Source of the DNA: Caprella mutica
Taxonomy: Eukaryota > Arthropoda > Malacostraca > Amphipoda > Caprellidae
DNA: 64,000 nucleotides
Assembly: GCA_947561585.1 (NCBI GenBank)
Contig: CANNZV010002329.1
Coordinates: 39,561 to 103,560, forward strand
Direction: 5' to 3'
This document shows positions 33,365 to 46,885 of this stretch, piece by piece; within the stretch, counting starts at the first letter, position 1, and every line of letters begins with the position of its first letter. The notes under the pieces were generated by a model. That model searched no databases. It saw only the letters and a list, made by a program, of their open reading frames with translations, and had not been told where the DNA came from. The translations under genes were made by a program, and so were the position numbers.

Positions 33365-34781
33365 ATTAGACTTAGGATTTAACTCACAAATTTTAATCAG
33401 TTATTTACCCAATTAGTCAATCAATTATTATTATTAAATTCGTAGGGAACCTTTTTATCAGCTTTGTTTTCTATTACATTTATGGCAAGCTCATTAAAAT
33501 TTAACCATTTGGAGAGTTCTGAAATGATCATTAAAAGAATGGAGATGAAGATACAAAAAATACCTCCGCTCTATTATATGTTATTTATACGAAAACACGG
33601 AAAGATAGGAGGAGTTAGGAGAGGAAATACTTCTTTCTTTATTTAAGATGGAAATCTGACTTTGAGAATGAGCGATGAGTTCAGAAGTTAAAAAGATGAA
33701 ATTGATGAGAATTTTATTTGTTACAGAAAATGGAATTTACGGAAAGCTTTTCGGACACCACTTTGTACAAATAGTGCAATAATTATTGATTTCAAACAAA
33801 TTTAAAATAAATAACTTGGCATTGAGTAACTATAATACAGGTAAAGCTCTTACAAAGGACGATCAGAGTATAGAGTTTCGCTCTAGTGGACTGCAGTTCG
33901 GTACAACGAACTCTCTCTTAACAAATGTTTTATTCGTCTACCAAGTATCTAGTCAAACATTAATTATATTAAGAGGTATTACAACTTACAAGCAACAATT
34001 AATATATTGTGTTTATATTTATTTTTATTTGTGTTCAGTTTTAATAAACGATTATTAATTATGCTATGCATAATAGTTTGCATGTATAGGTACTTAGATA
34101 TCTATGTAAGGTAAGTTAAAAGATAATACCCTCTTTTATCATATTTTATAGTACTTCAAGCGACAGTTATACCTACCTTATCATTTCGTACATTTATATG
34201 ACTGTGTTATATCTAAATATTATAAAATTTTAATTAAAAATGTCCTTTAAAAGTAATCTGAGATTGTTTACCCAGATTAAGTTTCTTACAAAGGTAGACT
34301 AGATAATGTATCGTTACAACGAACACTGATCGGTATAGAGGACACTTTTCTCTGCAGTTTACAATTAATAATATTTTGACTAAATTTTATTTACCGGTTT
34401 TTCTTTGTGTATTTTGATTTTACTTTTATTTTTTCGAAATTTATATTTATTTTGTATGAATAAAATATAATTAGATTAAAATTGAATTGATTTTAAATGC
34501 AAGATATTATTTATCACCGGTTTTCCGAAACATTATTCGAAAAAGCAGAAAATGAAATCAAACCTAATAACTACATTAAAAATATACAAGACTATGCCAA
34601 ATACATGAAAAACTTTGTATTGCGCAAACAAAAGCTATAACTCGACTTTATATATTGAAACTGCTATAAATGACTGACATGTCAGATTTGCTATGCCTTG
34701 TCGAACAGGATGAAACCAATAGGAATTGTTTTGCTCGATATGGTGAGGAAGCTTCACCGATTGAATAGAAGAAAAAAGTAC
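33365..34781. other. AT-rich DNA with an old dispersed repeat
   Basis: About 34135-34370 is a diverged copy of 40145-40395: both contain CAGTTATACCTACCT, then GTACATTTATAT and GGACACTTTTC. A similar phrase (GGTACAACGAAC) lies at 33899. No gene is seen. Confidence 0.5.
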
Positions 34782-34865
34782 CTGGAAAATGCGGAACAAC
34801 TCTTCAACACTATCCACATATTTTTCGTTCATTCTCTTCTCCAATAAACGGAAGAAAAATGACAA
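34782..34865 (-). CDS. Candidate small exon of an unidentified minus-strand gene
   Basis: Acceptor AAATTCCCAG precedes 84 bp (28 codons, phase 0 at both ends) that end at the donor TTCCAG|GTAC. The peptide (FFFRLLEKRMNEKYVDSVEE, then LFRIFQ) is amphipathic and coding-like. I do not recognise the family. It might be an upstream exon of the gene suggested by 12675-12843, but nothing in the sequence proves it. Confidence 0.25.
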
Positions 34866-35394
34866 CTGGGAATTTCATCGTGGAATTTAATTAAAGAATT
34901 TTCCAAAGTACAGATATATAGGAAGAACACAGAGGAACTATTATATTTATTATGTATTATGACTGTGTATATATGACATATAGTTTGTAATGATGTAGGG
35001 GCATAGGATAAACACACATTCAAAAACTATATACTATTGTTGCAGATGAGAATGTGAAGCGTGACGTCAGTGACAGAAAAAATGGCCACTGTTCACTAGG
35101 AACAATAATTAGTGATGAGTTGAAAGTTGAATTTCAAACACAAAAAAAGTGTATATTATTTAATTGATAATACATTAAAATTCAATATAACTATCATTAC
35201 GAAGATATAAACTAGGCAGTACCATGATAATCCATTGTAAATTTAATAATATTCTGCTACTAATTTTCTTGTTTTGTTTCAATTCTAAAGTTTTTATATA
35301 TCACTCTAAAATTCGAATTAATACGAATGAAAAGTACTGAAAATAGTTATTCAATTCATGCGAAGATATTTTGTTTTATTAGAACTCACCGAAG

Positions 35395-35570
35395 TTGTGT
35401 ACAAAAGATCAAAGCATTTTCTTTTGCACCGCTCGTACTCACGTGACTCTACGAGCCGCTGATTGGTTCGAAATAAATGACGTCACCCTAGCTTCTTTTC
35501 TAGAGCATTTAAAAACACTTATGCTACTCCCCTAATATTTATACTGTGTGTGCACGCCTATTTTGAATTG
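35395..35570. promoter_or_regulatory. Candidate promoter or enhancer block with CCAAT, CRE and E-box
   Basis: Within 60 bp a CACGTGAC E-box, GATTGG (inverse CCAAT) and a perfect TGACGTCA CRE occur in a GC-richer island of an AT-rich region. A second TGACGTCA lies at about 35061. No annotated transcript starts here. Confidence 0.3.
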
Positions 35571-38150
35571 CAAGAAATTATATTTATATTCAATTTAACT
35601 GTTTGTGTTTGTGGAGGTAAACCATATTAATTAGGACCATCGAAGGTGTTGTTATAGGTAAATTGATTTAATCATTTATGCATTATTATTCTCTGATATC
35701 TTCTATACTAATAATTTCCCTCGTGTGTTTGTTTATTTATTTGGTGTCCGCTTTTACACTATGGGTATTATTATGAGGTTATTTAAACTCAACATTGAAG
35801 GTTTTATCAGGTTTCAAGCTTTCGAATAGAAAGATTTCTATTCATCATCAGGAGAAAGGTGGAAAACTTCGACCTGACAATGAATTTTATGACCAATAGT
35901 TGTATGTTAGATTCCGTCTTTCTATTTCAGCTATCTATCATTTTGTTTATTATTATTAATTAATCTATTAAAAATCAAAATATGAAACAAAATTTTTTGA
36001 TACTACCTATAGCTATTGTTGACTACATTCATTCTCTACAAAAATTCTACTTTCTTTATATTTGTAACAAGCTATAGAGGAGCGATAAAAAACGGTCAAC
36101 CTCTATAACTATATGTCTAGTTCTTTTTGTTCATTTTTCTGCACCTTATTATTAATATCATTATTGAATTTTATTATATATATATTTTTAATATTATTAC
36201 TATAATATCTATTTGTGTCCTCTATTCCATGTGTGTTCTCTATTCGTGTGCATTACTTATTCTTATGTGTGTCCCATTGATCCTATGTGTCTTGTTGTTT
36301 ATATGTGTCCTCCCAATGTGTTCATATGTGTCCTACTATGGGTATTAAACATGAAGAATGTAACTATGATACGCACGGGAATATATTGACTTGGTATTTA
36401 AATTTCCCTGTTTCTATTCAATTTTTAAATGTATTTTATCTATATAATAAATTATCAGTTTATGCAGAAAAATAAATTTCAGTTGAGTTAACTGAAAGAA
36501 CCTAATAACGGGTAATAATTTGGTATTGAAGACCCGTTATTTTTAACGGACAAATACACTAGTCAAAGAATAATTACCTAGTTTCTGAAAACAGCTTATT
36601 GATAAATAGTCAATAGAAATGTAATAAATTAATCCATTTCTATTTATATTAGATCTATGTACATCAAGAGAAGATCAAATGAATAATAGCCATGTATTAC
36701 TTTATTATATTTAAAGTATAATAATTATTTCATTGATACAATTTTGCATAACTGACTTTTTCTAATCACATCTAGACTGAATAGAGTGTAGTTAAATAAT
36801 ATTATGAAATCTGAAAAAGTGGAAATTAGTCATTGAGATTTGAAAAATAGTAAAGTGATTATTAATTATAATGCTATTGGAAATAAAAAACAGTTTAATG
36901 AACTCTTCCTATATCTAAATATTGTAACAATAACATTGCTTTTATATTCAAAAAACTCTTTATTCATTTGAAAATAATGAGATTGGTTCTGAGATCTTCA
37001 GGTAATTTGATAACATTTTATGTATCACTTTTCGATTTCACATAATGGGAAAATATGATTTATGGGAAATGCCTTTTTTCATTCACAATTTTGTAAATTT
37101 AAATCAACGAATTTGTTAATCATTTATTTATTCAATAGACCACTTTTCCTCACATTTTGGATAATAGTTTGGAACTGTTTCTTCATTACAATTTATAAAT
37201 CGCACATCTAAAAGGAAAAAACCCGGACAAGCATCTGACTTTAGTCTTTATTATTTAATGAATCAATTAATTTTAATTAAATTAATTCATAATTAGAATA
37301 AACACTTAAAGAGATTAATCAATTGTATTAAAAAATTGGTTATTGTTTTAAAAAATGAATATTGTTTTAAATAACTATTAAATATTTATTCATTTTCTTA
37401 CAGATATTTCCTGAAAAGAACTGTTGTGGTCGCTCTAACTAACATGAAATGAAATAATAACTGATACTAGTGGATCAATAAATGATTTAATTTCTCTATT
37501 CATATAATCAGTTATCAAATATCGGAATTTTGTTTAATAAATTAAAAAGTATTACCCGTTTATCATAGTCACTCAATATAAAATCAGTTATACAAAATTA
37601 TATCGGTCTATAATAAATATTTGATAAATATTATAAGTATCATACGCACCATGATTGTCTATATTGATTATTCATAAATTATAATTAGCTCTTTAATATA
37701 AAATTTTCTTTTTCAATCATTAAAAAAATATTATTCACTGAAAATAAATGTCAATTATATTGACAGAAACACGTAATTAAGTCTTACAATATCTTCCATA
37801 TGCCTTAATCACGCATACCAAATAATCATTTATGTTCCCAGTAATATTAGGCGTCAAATATGCATTCATGCAAATGTAGTCCACTCGTGATTGGCCCAAA
37901 TTTGCATTGATTAAATTACCATATGAAAATTCGGCAAGTGATTGGCGAGTTGAGCTGAGAGTTGGAAAATCTTTCTGCGAGAGATACTACCACATCATTT
38001 ATGCACTCAGTGCGATAAATAACCAATGTAGTAGAGCATTATATACTGTATAATTTCAAACAACATATATTGTTAACTCATAAATGGAGAATGGATTCTC
38101 GTCAAGTTATGTATATCTTCTAAAAGATTTAAGATATTTTTATCATCAAT
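35571..38150. other. AT-rich intergenic DNA
   Basis: A short TGTGTCCT/ATGTGT-rich tract lies at 36215-36345 and is related to the pyrimidine array. AATAACGGGT...ACCCGTTATT forms a 10-bp stem near 36502-36542. A regulatory-like block lies at 37830-37980 (separate entry). No gene is seen. Confidence 0.45.
37860..37950. promoter_or_regulatory. Candidate regulatory module with two octamer sites and two CCAAT boxes
   Basis: ATGCAAAT occurs at 37868-37875 and its inverse ATTTGCAT at 37900-37907. GATTGG (inverse CCAAT) occurs at 37889-37894 and 37940-37945. POU-domain factors bind the octamer and NF-Y binds CCAAT. Function is inferred from spacing only. Confidence 0.3.
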
Positions 38151-38153
38151 TAT

Positions 38154-38275
38154 AATCGTCGATATAATGTATAAATATAATTCTCACTATAATCGTCGAT
38201 ATAATGTATAATTATAATTCTCACTATTATCGTCGAAATAATGTATAATTATAATCGTCGATTTCATGGCGATAA
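38154..38275 (+). repeat. Short tandem repeat, 37-bp unit, about 3 copies
   Basis: AATCGTCGATATAATGTATA recurs at 38154 and 38191, then with changes near 38228, followed by a partial copy at 38253. Confidence 0.75.
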
Positions 38276-38591
38276 TTGATATACATTTTTTTCACAAAAC
38301 ATTCTAAAAACTATTCAAAATATTACACTAAATCTGAAAAAAATTATTTTCCATCTGTAGAGAAAAAAGAAAGTATTAAATTAAATATAAATAAATAAAT
38401 TATAATTAGTAATTCTCAGTTTTATATATTTATCATCAAAACAACAAGATAATTGCAATAAATAGTCTTTAGTTCTATATATGTCTCGTATTTTATTCAT
38501 TCATTCTTTAATAAATCTTATTACACATTAATGTGCCATATTCTGAGTGTAAGAAATACGGCTTTGATGCTAATTTTAGCCAAAGAAATAC

Positions 38592-38893
38592 ACGTACTGC
38601 CCATTGAGTGGACTGTAAGACGTACTGCCCATTGAGTGGACTGTAAGACGTACTGCCCATTGAGTGGACTGTAAGACGTACTGCCCATTGAGTGGACTGT
38701 AAGACGTACTGCCCATTGAGTGGACTGTAAGACGTACTGCCCATTGAGTGGACTGTAAGACGTACTGCCCATTGAGTGGACTGTAAGACGTACTGCCCAT
38801 TGAGTGGACTGTAACACGTACTGCCCATTGAGTGGACTGTAACAAGTACTGCCCATTGAGTGGACTGTAAGACGTACTGCCCATTGAGTGGCT
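38592..38893 (-). repeat. Minisatellite, 28-bp unit, 11 copies
   Basis: CGTACTGCCCATTGAGTGG starts at 38593 and every 28 bp to 38873, almost without variation, so it is recently homogenised. The unit is stop-free in all three minus-strand phases, which creates three overlapping frames of 106-137 codons. These are not called as genes. Confidence 0.95.
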
Positions 38894-41044
38894 GCGAGAG
38901 GACACAAGATATGAGAGGGGAAAATAATAATCAATATAATTTAGTTAAATATAATGCTTACACGCTTATTTTGACTAAAATTTTCACTGTTGAATAACCT
39001 CGCACGCAAATAATATCCCATAAAGTAAAAGAATAAAATGTTTTATTTTATTTGTAACTTTCCTGCAAGTCTCGATGGAGAGCTGCTATAAGTTCACGAA
39101 AATAATAATGCTGCCGACTATATAGTATGAATACTAATCCAGATATGAGTGGCTCCAAGAAGGAATTCACTCTCTAAACTGGTAAATATATTCACTCTAC
39201 AATTATGAATATTTAATACATTTCTCCTTGATGCTTTAGTGACGAGTTAGATTTTAAACCAAAAATATACGAATCTTCAATACGTCTGTGCATGGTTCTG
39301 TCTGGTGATCTGAGTGACATAATAATGAATTTTCCAGATTTTTTCCAGTACAGTAGAGTTCCAATTATATGGAATAGCTACTCAATAATTATTGTATAAG
39401 AGACAAAATAAGTGAATACATAGTATATTTCTTTGGATACTAGTGGAGAATATAAATTAGGAGCTACAGTAGGACTCCTGAATTACATGGAATACAAAAT
39501 TTACGGATTATCCTAAATTTCCGAAACATTTATTACGGAATACAATATTTATGAGTTTTTTTTCTAATAAAAGAAATAAAGTTCTTTAACAATTTCTGGA
39601 GACGTCAAAAATAGAAATTTTAGAAAATTGTGAAAATTTTAATGAGTTCATAGGAAAACTGGAATTTTTCAAATTATATAATTAACTTACATCACGACTT
39701 CTTTTTCCTCGTTATTCTTCATACCATCAAACTATTATTTATGTTAATATTTCAGTGCGAGACCGAGTTATAGCAATCAGATGCAATTTATAAAGCTTGA
39801 TAATTATAAGACTTCATATTATACTCGTAATTTGATTTTCATATAAAATATTTATATATATTCCAATAAAAAATTATTATGGTTAAAAAGGCTGAGTGAA
39901 AAAAATATACATATATAACAAACAGTTATTAGTAAAGCTAAATTCCCTACAGCGGACGATTTTTGAACGGATACCTCCTATACAAAAGACAAGAATTGTC
40001 CTTTCTACTCAATTATTTATTTTATTTAGAGCTTTTCCAAGTTACAATCCTTCAATATTTAGTTTTCAGATTTTTAGTTCTTTGATCTAGTTACACTTTC
40101 CATATAAATTTTCTTTCATTACAAAAGTTCTATAGGTAGTAAAAAGAGGTGTAACTATTTTATATTATAGAATAGTTACAGTTATACCTACCTCATTATT
40201 TTGTACATTTATATAAGTATGTTATATAAATATTATAAGATTTTCATTAATATTTTCCCTTACTAATAATATTAAATTGTTTACCTTCATTAGCGTTTCT
40301 TTAAAATACTGTTAAAGAAAACTTTCCCCAGCTGAAGTTAAAGCTGAGTCCGCCATATCGCCCATTGCTCGGCATAGTGGACACTTTTCCGGTACATGTT
40401 GTCCGTTATAAGGGATTTACCTGTATAATATCACAGAAGAAACAATCTCAAAACCAATTACTTTATTCTAAACATAGACATTTATTTGTAGTAAGACATA
40501 ATACTAAAATTGTAAAAAAGGACGCAGTCGGTAAGATATCACCGAAATTAGTGAGAAATAATAAATTATGTAAATTAATACCAATGAACAATTACTAAAG
40601 ATTAATAATAGATTTATATGTCTTCTCACTTAAATATACAATTGAAGTAAAATTAAAAATTATGATAATTGATTTGAAATACCTAATTAATAATAAATAC
40701 AATTAATGTATTATCCTACCAATTCACTCACAAACTATACTCTAATGACAATTATTTTAAAAAGTGTTAATATTCTTATGTTTTTAAGGTCGCTATATTA
40801 GGTAGACTAATAATTCTCATTTTTAAAGACGGTTAATCTGATGATTTTCTGATTTTATACCCATTTTAACTTTAAATATTATAAGCAAGTTCTTTGAGAG
40901 AAGGTTTTATACAATAGAATAAGCGTTTTTTAATGATATAATAGTATTTCAATTGAGTAACCATAACTACTCAATTATAATACAATCCTAAAATTTGGAT
41001 TTGAAAAAAAGACCTAAAATTTTATGGTGTAAGAAAAACAGTTA
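38894..41044. other. AT-rich intergenic DNA
   Basis: Two pogo-like end phrases (TACAGTAGAGTTCC at 39350, CTACAGTAGGACTCC at 39464) and the old repeat copy at 40145-40395 are the only structure I see. No gene is found. Confidence 0.45.
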
Positions 41045-41118
41045 ATGCCATGCAGAAAAGTGCCATGCGGAAAAGTGCCATGCAGAAAAGTAAGTGCCAT
41101 GCGGACAACTGCCACGCT
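41045..41118 (+). repeat. Short tandem repeat around GTGCCATGCRGAAAA
   Basis: Four to five copies of a 15-19 bp unit (GCCATGCAGAAAAGT and GCCATGCGGAAAAGT) lie in tandem. Confidence 0.8.
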
Positions 41119-42357
41119 TCATATTATAATTTTGTATTGTGTGAATTGTAATGCGCATTGTAAACTTAACTTCTTGGATTATATTTAATGTGAAGTATAT
41201 TATTATTTCTACCTAATAATTTAGTATAAAAATGATAATTGTAAAGTTCAATTGAATAGTGCCTTTCTATAGTGCAGTGCATCCTTGAAAGTATATCTGC
41301 AATAAACAATGCATTTTGAGGGCAACCCTGGTTGTAAAGGTGCCAACGGCCAACGTAAAGTAACTTCAGTAAGCGATACTGAAACATCGGTTGTTGATCA
41401 TTTAACAATGTTGTTCCAGTACCGTGAAAACGAAATTACCAAACAGCACAGGCCAATGAAGTCAAACAATGGGTAATCAATCAAGTGATTTTTCGATGTT
41501 CAGTGCATTTATCGTTATGGATCTATTCCAATCTCATTAGAAATAATCTAAAGTTGATGGTCTATTCGACATGTTTAATTTTAGTATAAGTTCCGTGTTA
41601 TCGGACGGTGCCGTACTTTCGGATACGTAAGAAATAAATATAATTATTATTATTAACTAGATATTAATTTCAAGTGGTATCCATTATTCCAGCGCGTACC
41701 ATGCATGGAGCCAATAAAATATAATTATATTAATAAATATCAGTAAAATAATTAAATAACCTATACTACCAAAAATATTTTGAATTGTACAATGTACATA
41801 CTAGCCCACATTTATTACACCCATATATTATCACACCAACTTTTATAGAAGCAGTAATAATTGCGAGGCATGCCTCGATGTTCGATGGAGACAATAAACA
41901 TCAATGTTATTATTATTCAGATGTGGTTATAAGAAGCAATTGTTTCAGAGATTAGTTTTTATATGAAAAAATAAATTTTAACAGTGACTATTCCTAAAGT
42001 CCTGATCTCCACTCTAATTTAAAAAAATGTAATTGCTTTAAATTTGCAGAGTTAAGGTTATATAATATATATATCATATTTTTTTATTGAAGAAAAAAGA
42101 AGGTACATTATATAAATGTAATGAAAAATACAATGGTTAATAATGTTCTTTAAGCCCATATGGAGAAAACTTTTTCAGTAAAAAGTTAACAGTAAACAGA
42201 AAAAAATCGATCAAGTATTCTGTTCATAATTAATTATTCAAGAAATATTCACATTCCACTTTCACTCTTTCTAATATTCAATAGAAGAACAAGAACTGCA
42301 GTCTAATTTATCACGTATTATCGTAAATTTAATGGTAATAAGGTATACACTCACTTA

Positions 42358-43344
42358 CAGGGTCAATTTTAGTTACCTAATGTTTTTTTACGGTAATGGT
42401 ATTTAAATATCGGTATAGGTAGCCATTTATAAAAGGTCTAAAAGCTTTATTATAGTTTAGAATTTTTCAAGAATCAATGGCTTGAAATTCTGAGGGTAGA
42501 AGTGAAATAACAAGAAAAACTTAAATTATATATTATGATAAAAATATAGAACCAAATTTGAAATGGTTTGCAGTTTTATAATCAGTAACCTTAGTCCTAA
42601 TGAATAGAGTTATAAAAAAATTAAAGTGGAGGGGACCTTTAATACGAAAAGGATTAATAATTATCTGAGAATATCATTCGGATATTCACCACATTTGACA
42701 CGGTTCATTACTTTCGAAAGATATTTTCTCTACTTTGAACAATTATTTTGGCCTTTATGTGTTTTTCTCTCTTTGAAGTCATATTGAAAAGCTGCAGATA
42801 AGACGATTGAAACTCCCATTAAAGAACATTAAACTTAGAGTACTAATCGAACTCATAAAATCAATATTTAATAATCATTATCTAACATTTATTTCAATTG
42901 GTATCATACCTACAGGTATCTTGTTACTAATTAAATAGATATTATTATATTTTCCTTTACCGAATTAATAACAATGTATACCATACTGCTAAAAAAAATT
43001 CACAGAGCATAAAATTCCTGTTTGTTCAATTTAACTCAATTCTATATTTAAAAAAATGATTGTGTTTCCTTAAATATCTAACGAATTACTCAGATATATT
43101 GATTGAGAGCTTATCTATGGTTAAATTTTACTAATTTTAATTCACTCATACTTTGAACTTTCATCACAGAGTTTTTTACTACTGAGCTTTTGTTGGCTCA
43201 ATCCATTTTTTTTAATTCGAACTCATAGAAAATGATTTTAAATATGTCGCAATTGTATAAAAATTTGACCCATAAAACTCGCTCTTATTACCATTTGCAA
43301 TAAAACTGAAATGTGATTTAGGTAATAAAAGCGGAACCTACCTG
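42358..43344. mobile_element. Diverged TIR element (987 bp), TA-flanked
   Basis: The left end is TA-CAGGGTCAATTTTAGTTACC. The right end (inverse) is TA-CAGGTAGGTTCCGC followed by TTTTATTACC. The interior shares phrases with 58380-58976 (CATAGAGCATAAAATT-like, AACTCATAGAAAATGA), so both belong to one family. No transposase is seen. Confidence 0.5.
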
Positions 43345-44288
43345 TATAGTTATATTCATTTTAAAATATATCAGTGTATCCGAGTCGCTTAATATCAAAC
43401 GAAATTTTTATCAAAATGCATTCAAGACAACAGGCTCATGATCGAGTTCGATACGCGGACACACCACTTCATTTCTTCCCATTTAATATGTCTATTTGTA
43501 TATAACATTATATAACATTAGTCAAACGTATAGTTTGACTGTGGAAAAAAGCAAGAAAAATTCAATTTTAATTTGTGAATGAATTATATTTATCGGACGT
43601 TGTGAGTATCATTTCGAAATTTATTAGATATTTAATAATTAGACGTCGATACGATACAGATTCCCTATATATGCAGTTAACGGTGTCACTTCAATGCCAA
43701 ATATATAACTATACATGATGTAATGCCGTTTAGCGGTGCAAGCGGATATCGTATTGGTGTCTACTAGATCTCACCATGTCTAATTTGTTACGGGTATTCG
43801 ATGTCGGAAAAGAGATTATACATAGCAGTTTAGATATCGAATAAATGCATTCATGTTTGCTGGGAAGCCGCAGGTATCCTAAGTATCAATTGTGTAGTGA
43901 ATCCTCGACACTCTTGTCTTTCAGAGACCTAAATTTTGTCATTCCGGTTTTGGTTAACCAAAGGTTGAATCCATGGAAAGTGGAACACTTTGCACCTCTC
44001 AGTATAAAGGTCTACAATTTGTGCATCAGTTATAACCATTCCGTGAATAGAAACAATGGATTGATAGAACTAATGCATATAAGGTAGAATCAATGAGTAG
44101 GTACAACTTGTACAAAGTCTGGTAAGTTAGCTAATCACTTTCATGTCGTATGTCTCAACATAAATAAGTATATTTAATTCCAACTGAATATCTGTAAAAG
44201 AAAAAAGTTTGTTATGGACTGATTTACAATTTTGAATTAGAGATTGAAATTATGTACTTCCACAACCATATTCAGCTATTAACCCTAG
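43345..44288. other. AT-rich intergenic DNA
   Basis: No gene or clear repeat is seen. Confidence 0.45.
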
Positions 44289-45342
44289 TAACCTAGCCGC
44301 TGGTGCTGGCGAATCGGTCCTCATGGAAAAATATTATCAATTCTGGTTCTCAACCGATTTGTAACCTTTCTTTCCACTTTTATTTTTTCACATAATTTCA
44401 TGTATATTATGATCATTTATTTAAATATATTAGGAGTGAGTATATCAGAGCTCCCTCCTGTCATGAGATGAATGAGTGTGTTTTTTCGCACTGATGACTT
44501 CTGATGAAATCGGATGAAAATCAAACGCATACTTTCCAATGGGAGTGGTTACAGTGACAGCGATTTAACCGTCAGAGTACGTAAGAAGTCATCAGATCAA
44601 CTTCAGCGTTCAATTCGGTAATTTTTGTGTTTATTTATCTTATTTTCGATTGCTGTTACTGTTTACTCATGCGTTTTGAAAATATATTATTTGATACTAC
44701 CTATTAGGAATAACACAGATATTTTTTAATTATATATGTATATTATTCCTATTTGTTCATATAAAGGGTTGAATTGCTTGCTACGGTTTAAATTTTTTTC
44801 GATAAAATTGAATAACCTTATAGTTATATAAAAACTCTTCTTATTTTTCTCTTTAGGTATTTCAAAAAATGTGCGCAATGAAAAAAATAATCAAATTTAG
44901 CGTCGCATACAGGTAGGTGTTTAATTTCTCCCGAACATTATATCAAATAACCATAGTTTAGACCCCAATATTAATTGGGCAGAAACATACTAACCACCTC
45001 GCACTGACGATCAGTTCTGACGATATCGTCAGTGCGAAAAAGTCGCTTGAATACGCATGCAAAGTAACCGTACCCTTAGCGGCTTAGCGAGATGTGTCCG
45101 AATAGTTGTGCTCACCAAGCTTCGTACTGAGTGGCTAAGAGTTATATCTAAGATACATATTTGTTTCTTTTTTTTTGCTTGTTACATTTATTTTCGATGG
45201 AAAATTATTCTTTGTTTTTTACGAATGAATGTGTAAATATTAAATAAAGGATATTATCAAGAAAAACTATTGAAAGGCAATTCGTTAAGATTTTATAAGT
45301 GTCTTAGTGAGAACTGGTTCTGGTGCACCAGCAACTAGGTTA
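44289..45342. mobile_element. TIR element with nested inner inverted repeats (about 1.05 kb)
   Basis: The outer TIRs are 44289-44323 and 45308-45342. Both read TAACCTAG, two variable bases, then GCTGGTGC and a related GAA..C.GT.CTCA stretch; differences are mostly C/T. Inner inverted copies of TTTTTCGCACTGA lie near 44480 and 45030. The right inner copy forms a 12-bp hairpin (45000-45036). There is no coding capacity. Confidence 0.55.
45000..45036. repeat. Hairpin, 12-bp perfect stem
   Basis: CGCACTGACGAT and its inverse ATCGTCAGTGCG are separated by 13 bases. Confidence 0.85.
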
Positions 45343-46848
45343 GTGAGCAAACTTTTGAGGGCTAGGAATTAGTATGGTTAGAATATAGTTATGTACTATC
45401 ACTTCAACTTGAATTTGAATTATTGAAGAGACCTAGAATAAAATAAAGTAAAATCTGCTGCGAGAGAAACATTTCAAACAAATATTTGAAAAGGATTTTT
45501 AAAATATTGAAAGTAAACAAACAGGAAATAGTTATTCGGATTTTTCTTATGGATAACAAGATTTAGAAAAGAATTGTTGAACTATTTTAAATGAAAAGAG
45601 AAATATCTAAAATGTTATTCAACTGATCGATTGGCAAAGAATTCGACACGACGTTAGTGGAATTAAAAAATGAAGGAAATATGAAGTAAAAAATAAAAAG
45701 AAGAATTATCCTGTTACTACTATTTTTGCTGTTCGTTAAATTTTCTAATCAATATTATTATTCTACATTAATTATATGTCATGAAATAATTTCTAGCTGA
45801 GAAAAGGGAGCTTAGAATAGAAAATAAAATTATTTGAAATAAGAAGAACTAATTAGTTTCTTATTTATAGCTTTCATATTTGAAAATAAACTGAAACAGT
45901 TATGATTGTTTAAACTTCTTTCTAAGAAAATGAAATCAGAAAGTTTCAATAATGAAAATCTACCAATAATATAATTTTAACCACAATTAAAGTCTGTACA
46001 AATTTCCTGTTAGAATTTATGTAATTATCGATTGTATAAATAATTCATTAATGAATAAATTGATATAAAGTCTATGAGCTTTAAAATAGTGTGGTCTATA
46101 AAATTCATTTTCAGAATATTCGAATCAGTGAAATTCTTAACAAAACAATTGAAAGGTAAATTTTTAAATCAAAATTATATTTTTTTTTTAAATATAGCAT
46201 ACTGTTGATAATTAATTATTCATATTATTATTGATATTATTTCTGAATAAATATAACAACAGTTTCTTAATATCAAACGTATATCAAATATTTACTATAT
46301 AATTAACCCCCTATATAAAAGAATTCTGAAATGTGAAGCAAATGATAGATATAATATATATAACTTTCATTCATAGAAGTCTGCCTGTACATTGTATTCT
46401 GAGAAGTAATTATTCGGTACTTTATTCCTTGAAATATTCTTCAACAGAGTGAAAACTATGAAACCGCAAATAATGTAGATATATTTATATTATTTAGAAC
46501 TGATAGTTTATTACTCTTTTTATAGTATCATTCTCTTAGATTTGAATATAACTGAGTGCTGAATGATCTTATCTATTAACATATGTTAAATATTGGAAAA
46601 AAATTTTGGACGTCGAATAAAATATTGTATAGAAAATAGAATATTTATGTGAAGAATCATTAATTTAATTCGTGACTATTAAACTTATTCTCCAAAGTGA
46701 TAGGATCAACCTACCTGTACCTTCAGAGCTGATAAGTAGACGGATGCAAACAATCGAGTTTGTACAGAAAGTAAAACAAACATTAATTAAAACACCAGTC
46801 TTTGAAGTCTATCCCGATTGACTAAAAAATGGAGTCTGAACTCAGAGT

Positions 46849-46885
<37 letters not shown>

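Noticed and set aside
35440..35500. tRNA gene suggested by GGTTCGAAAT
   Set aside because: The phrase resembles a B box, but no A box or cloverleaf could be drawn around it.
38508..38934. Three minus-strand frames of 106-137 codons
   Set aside because: All are the 28-bp minisatellite read in three phases.
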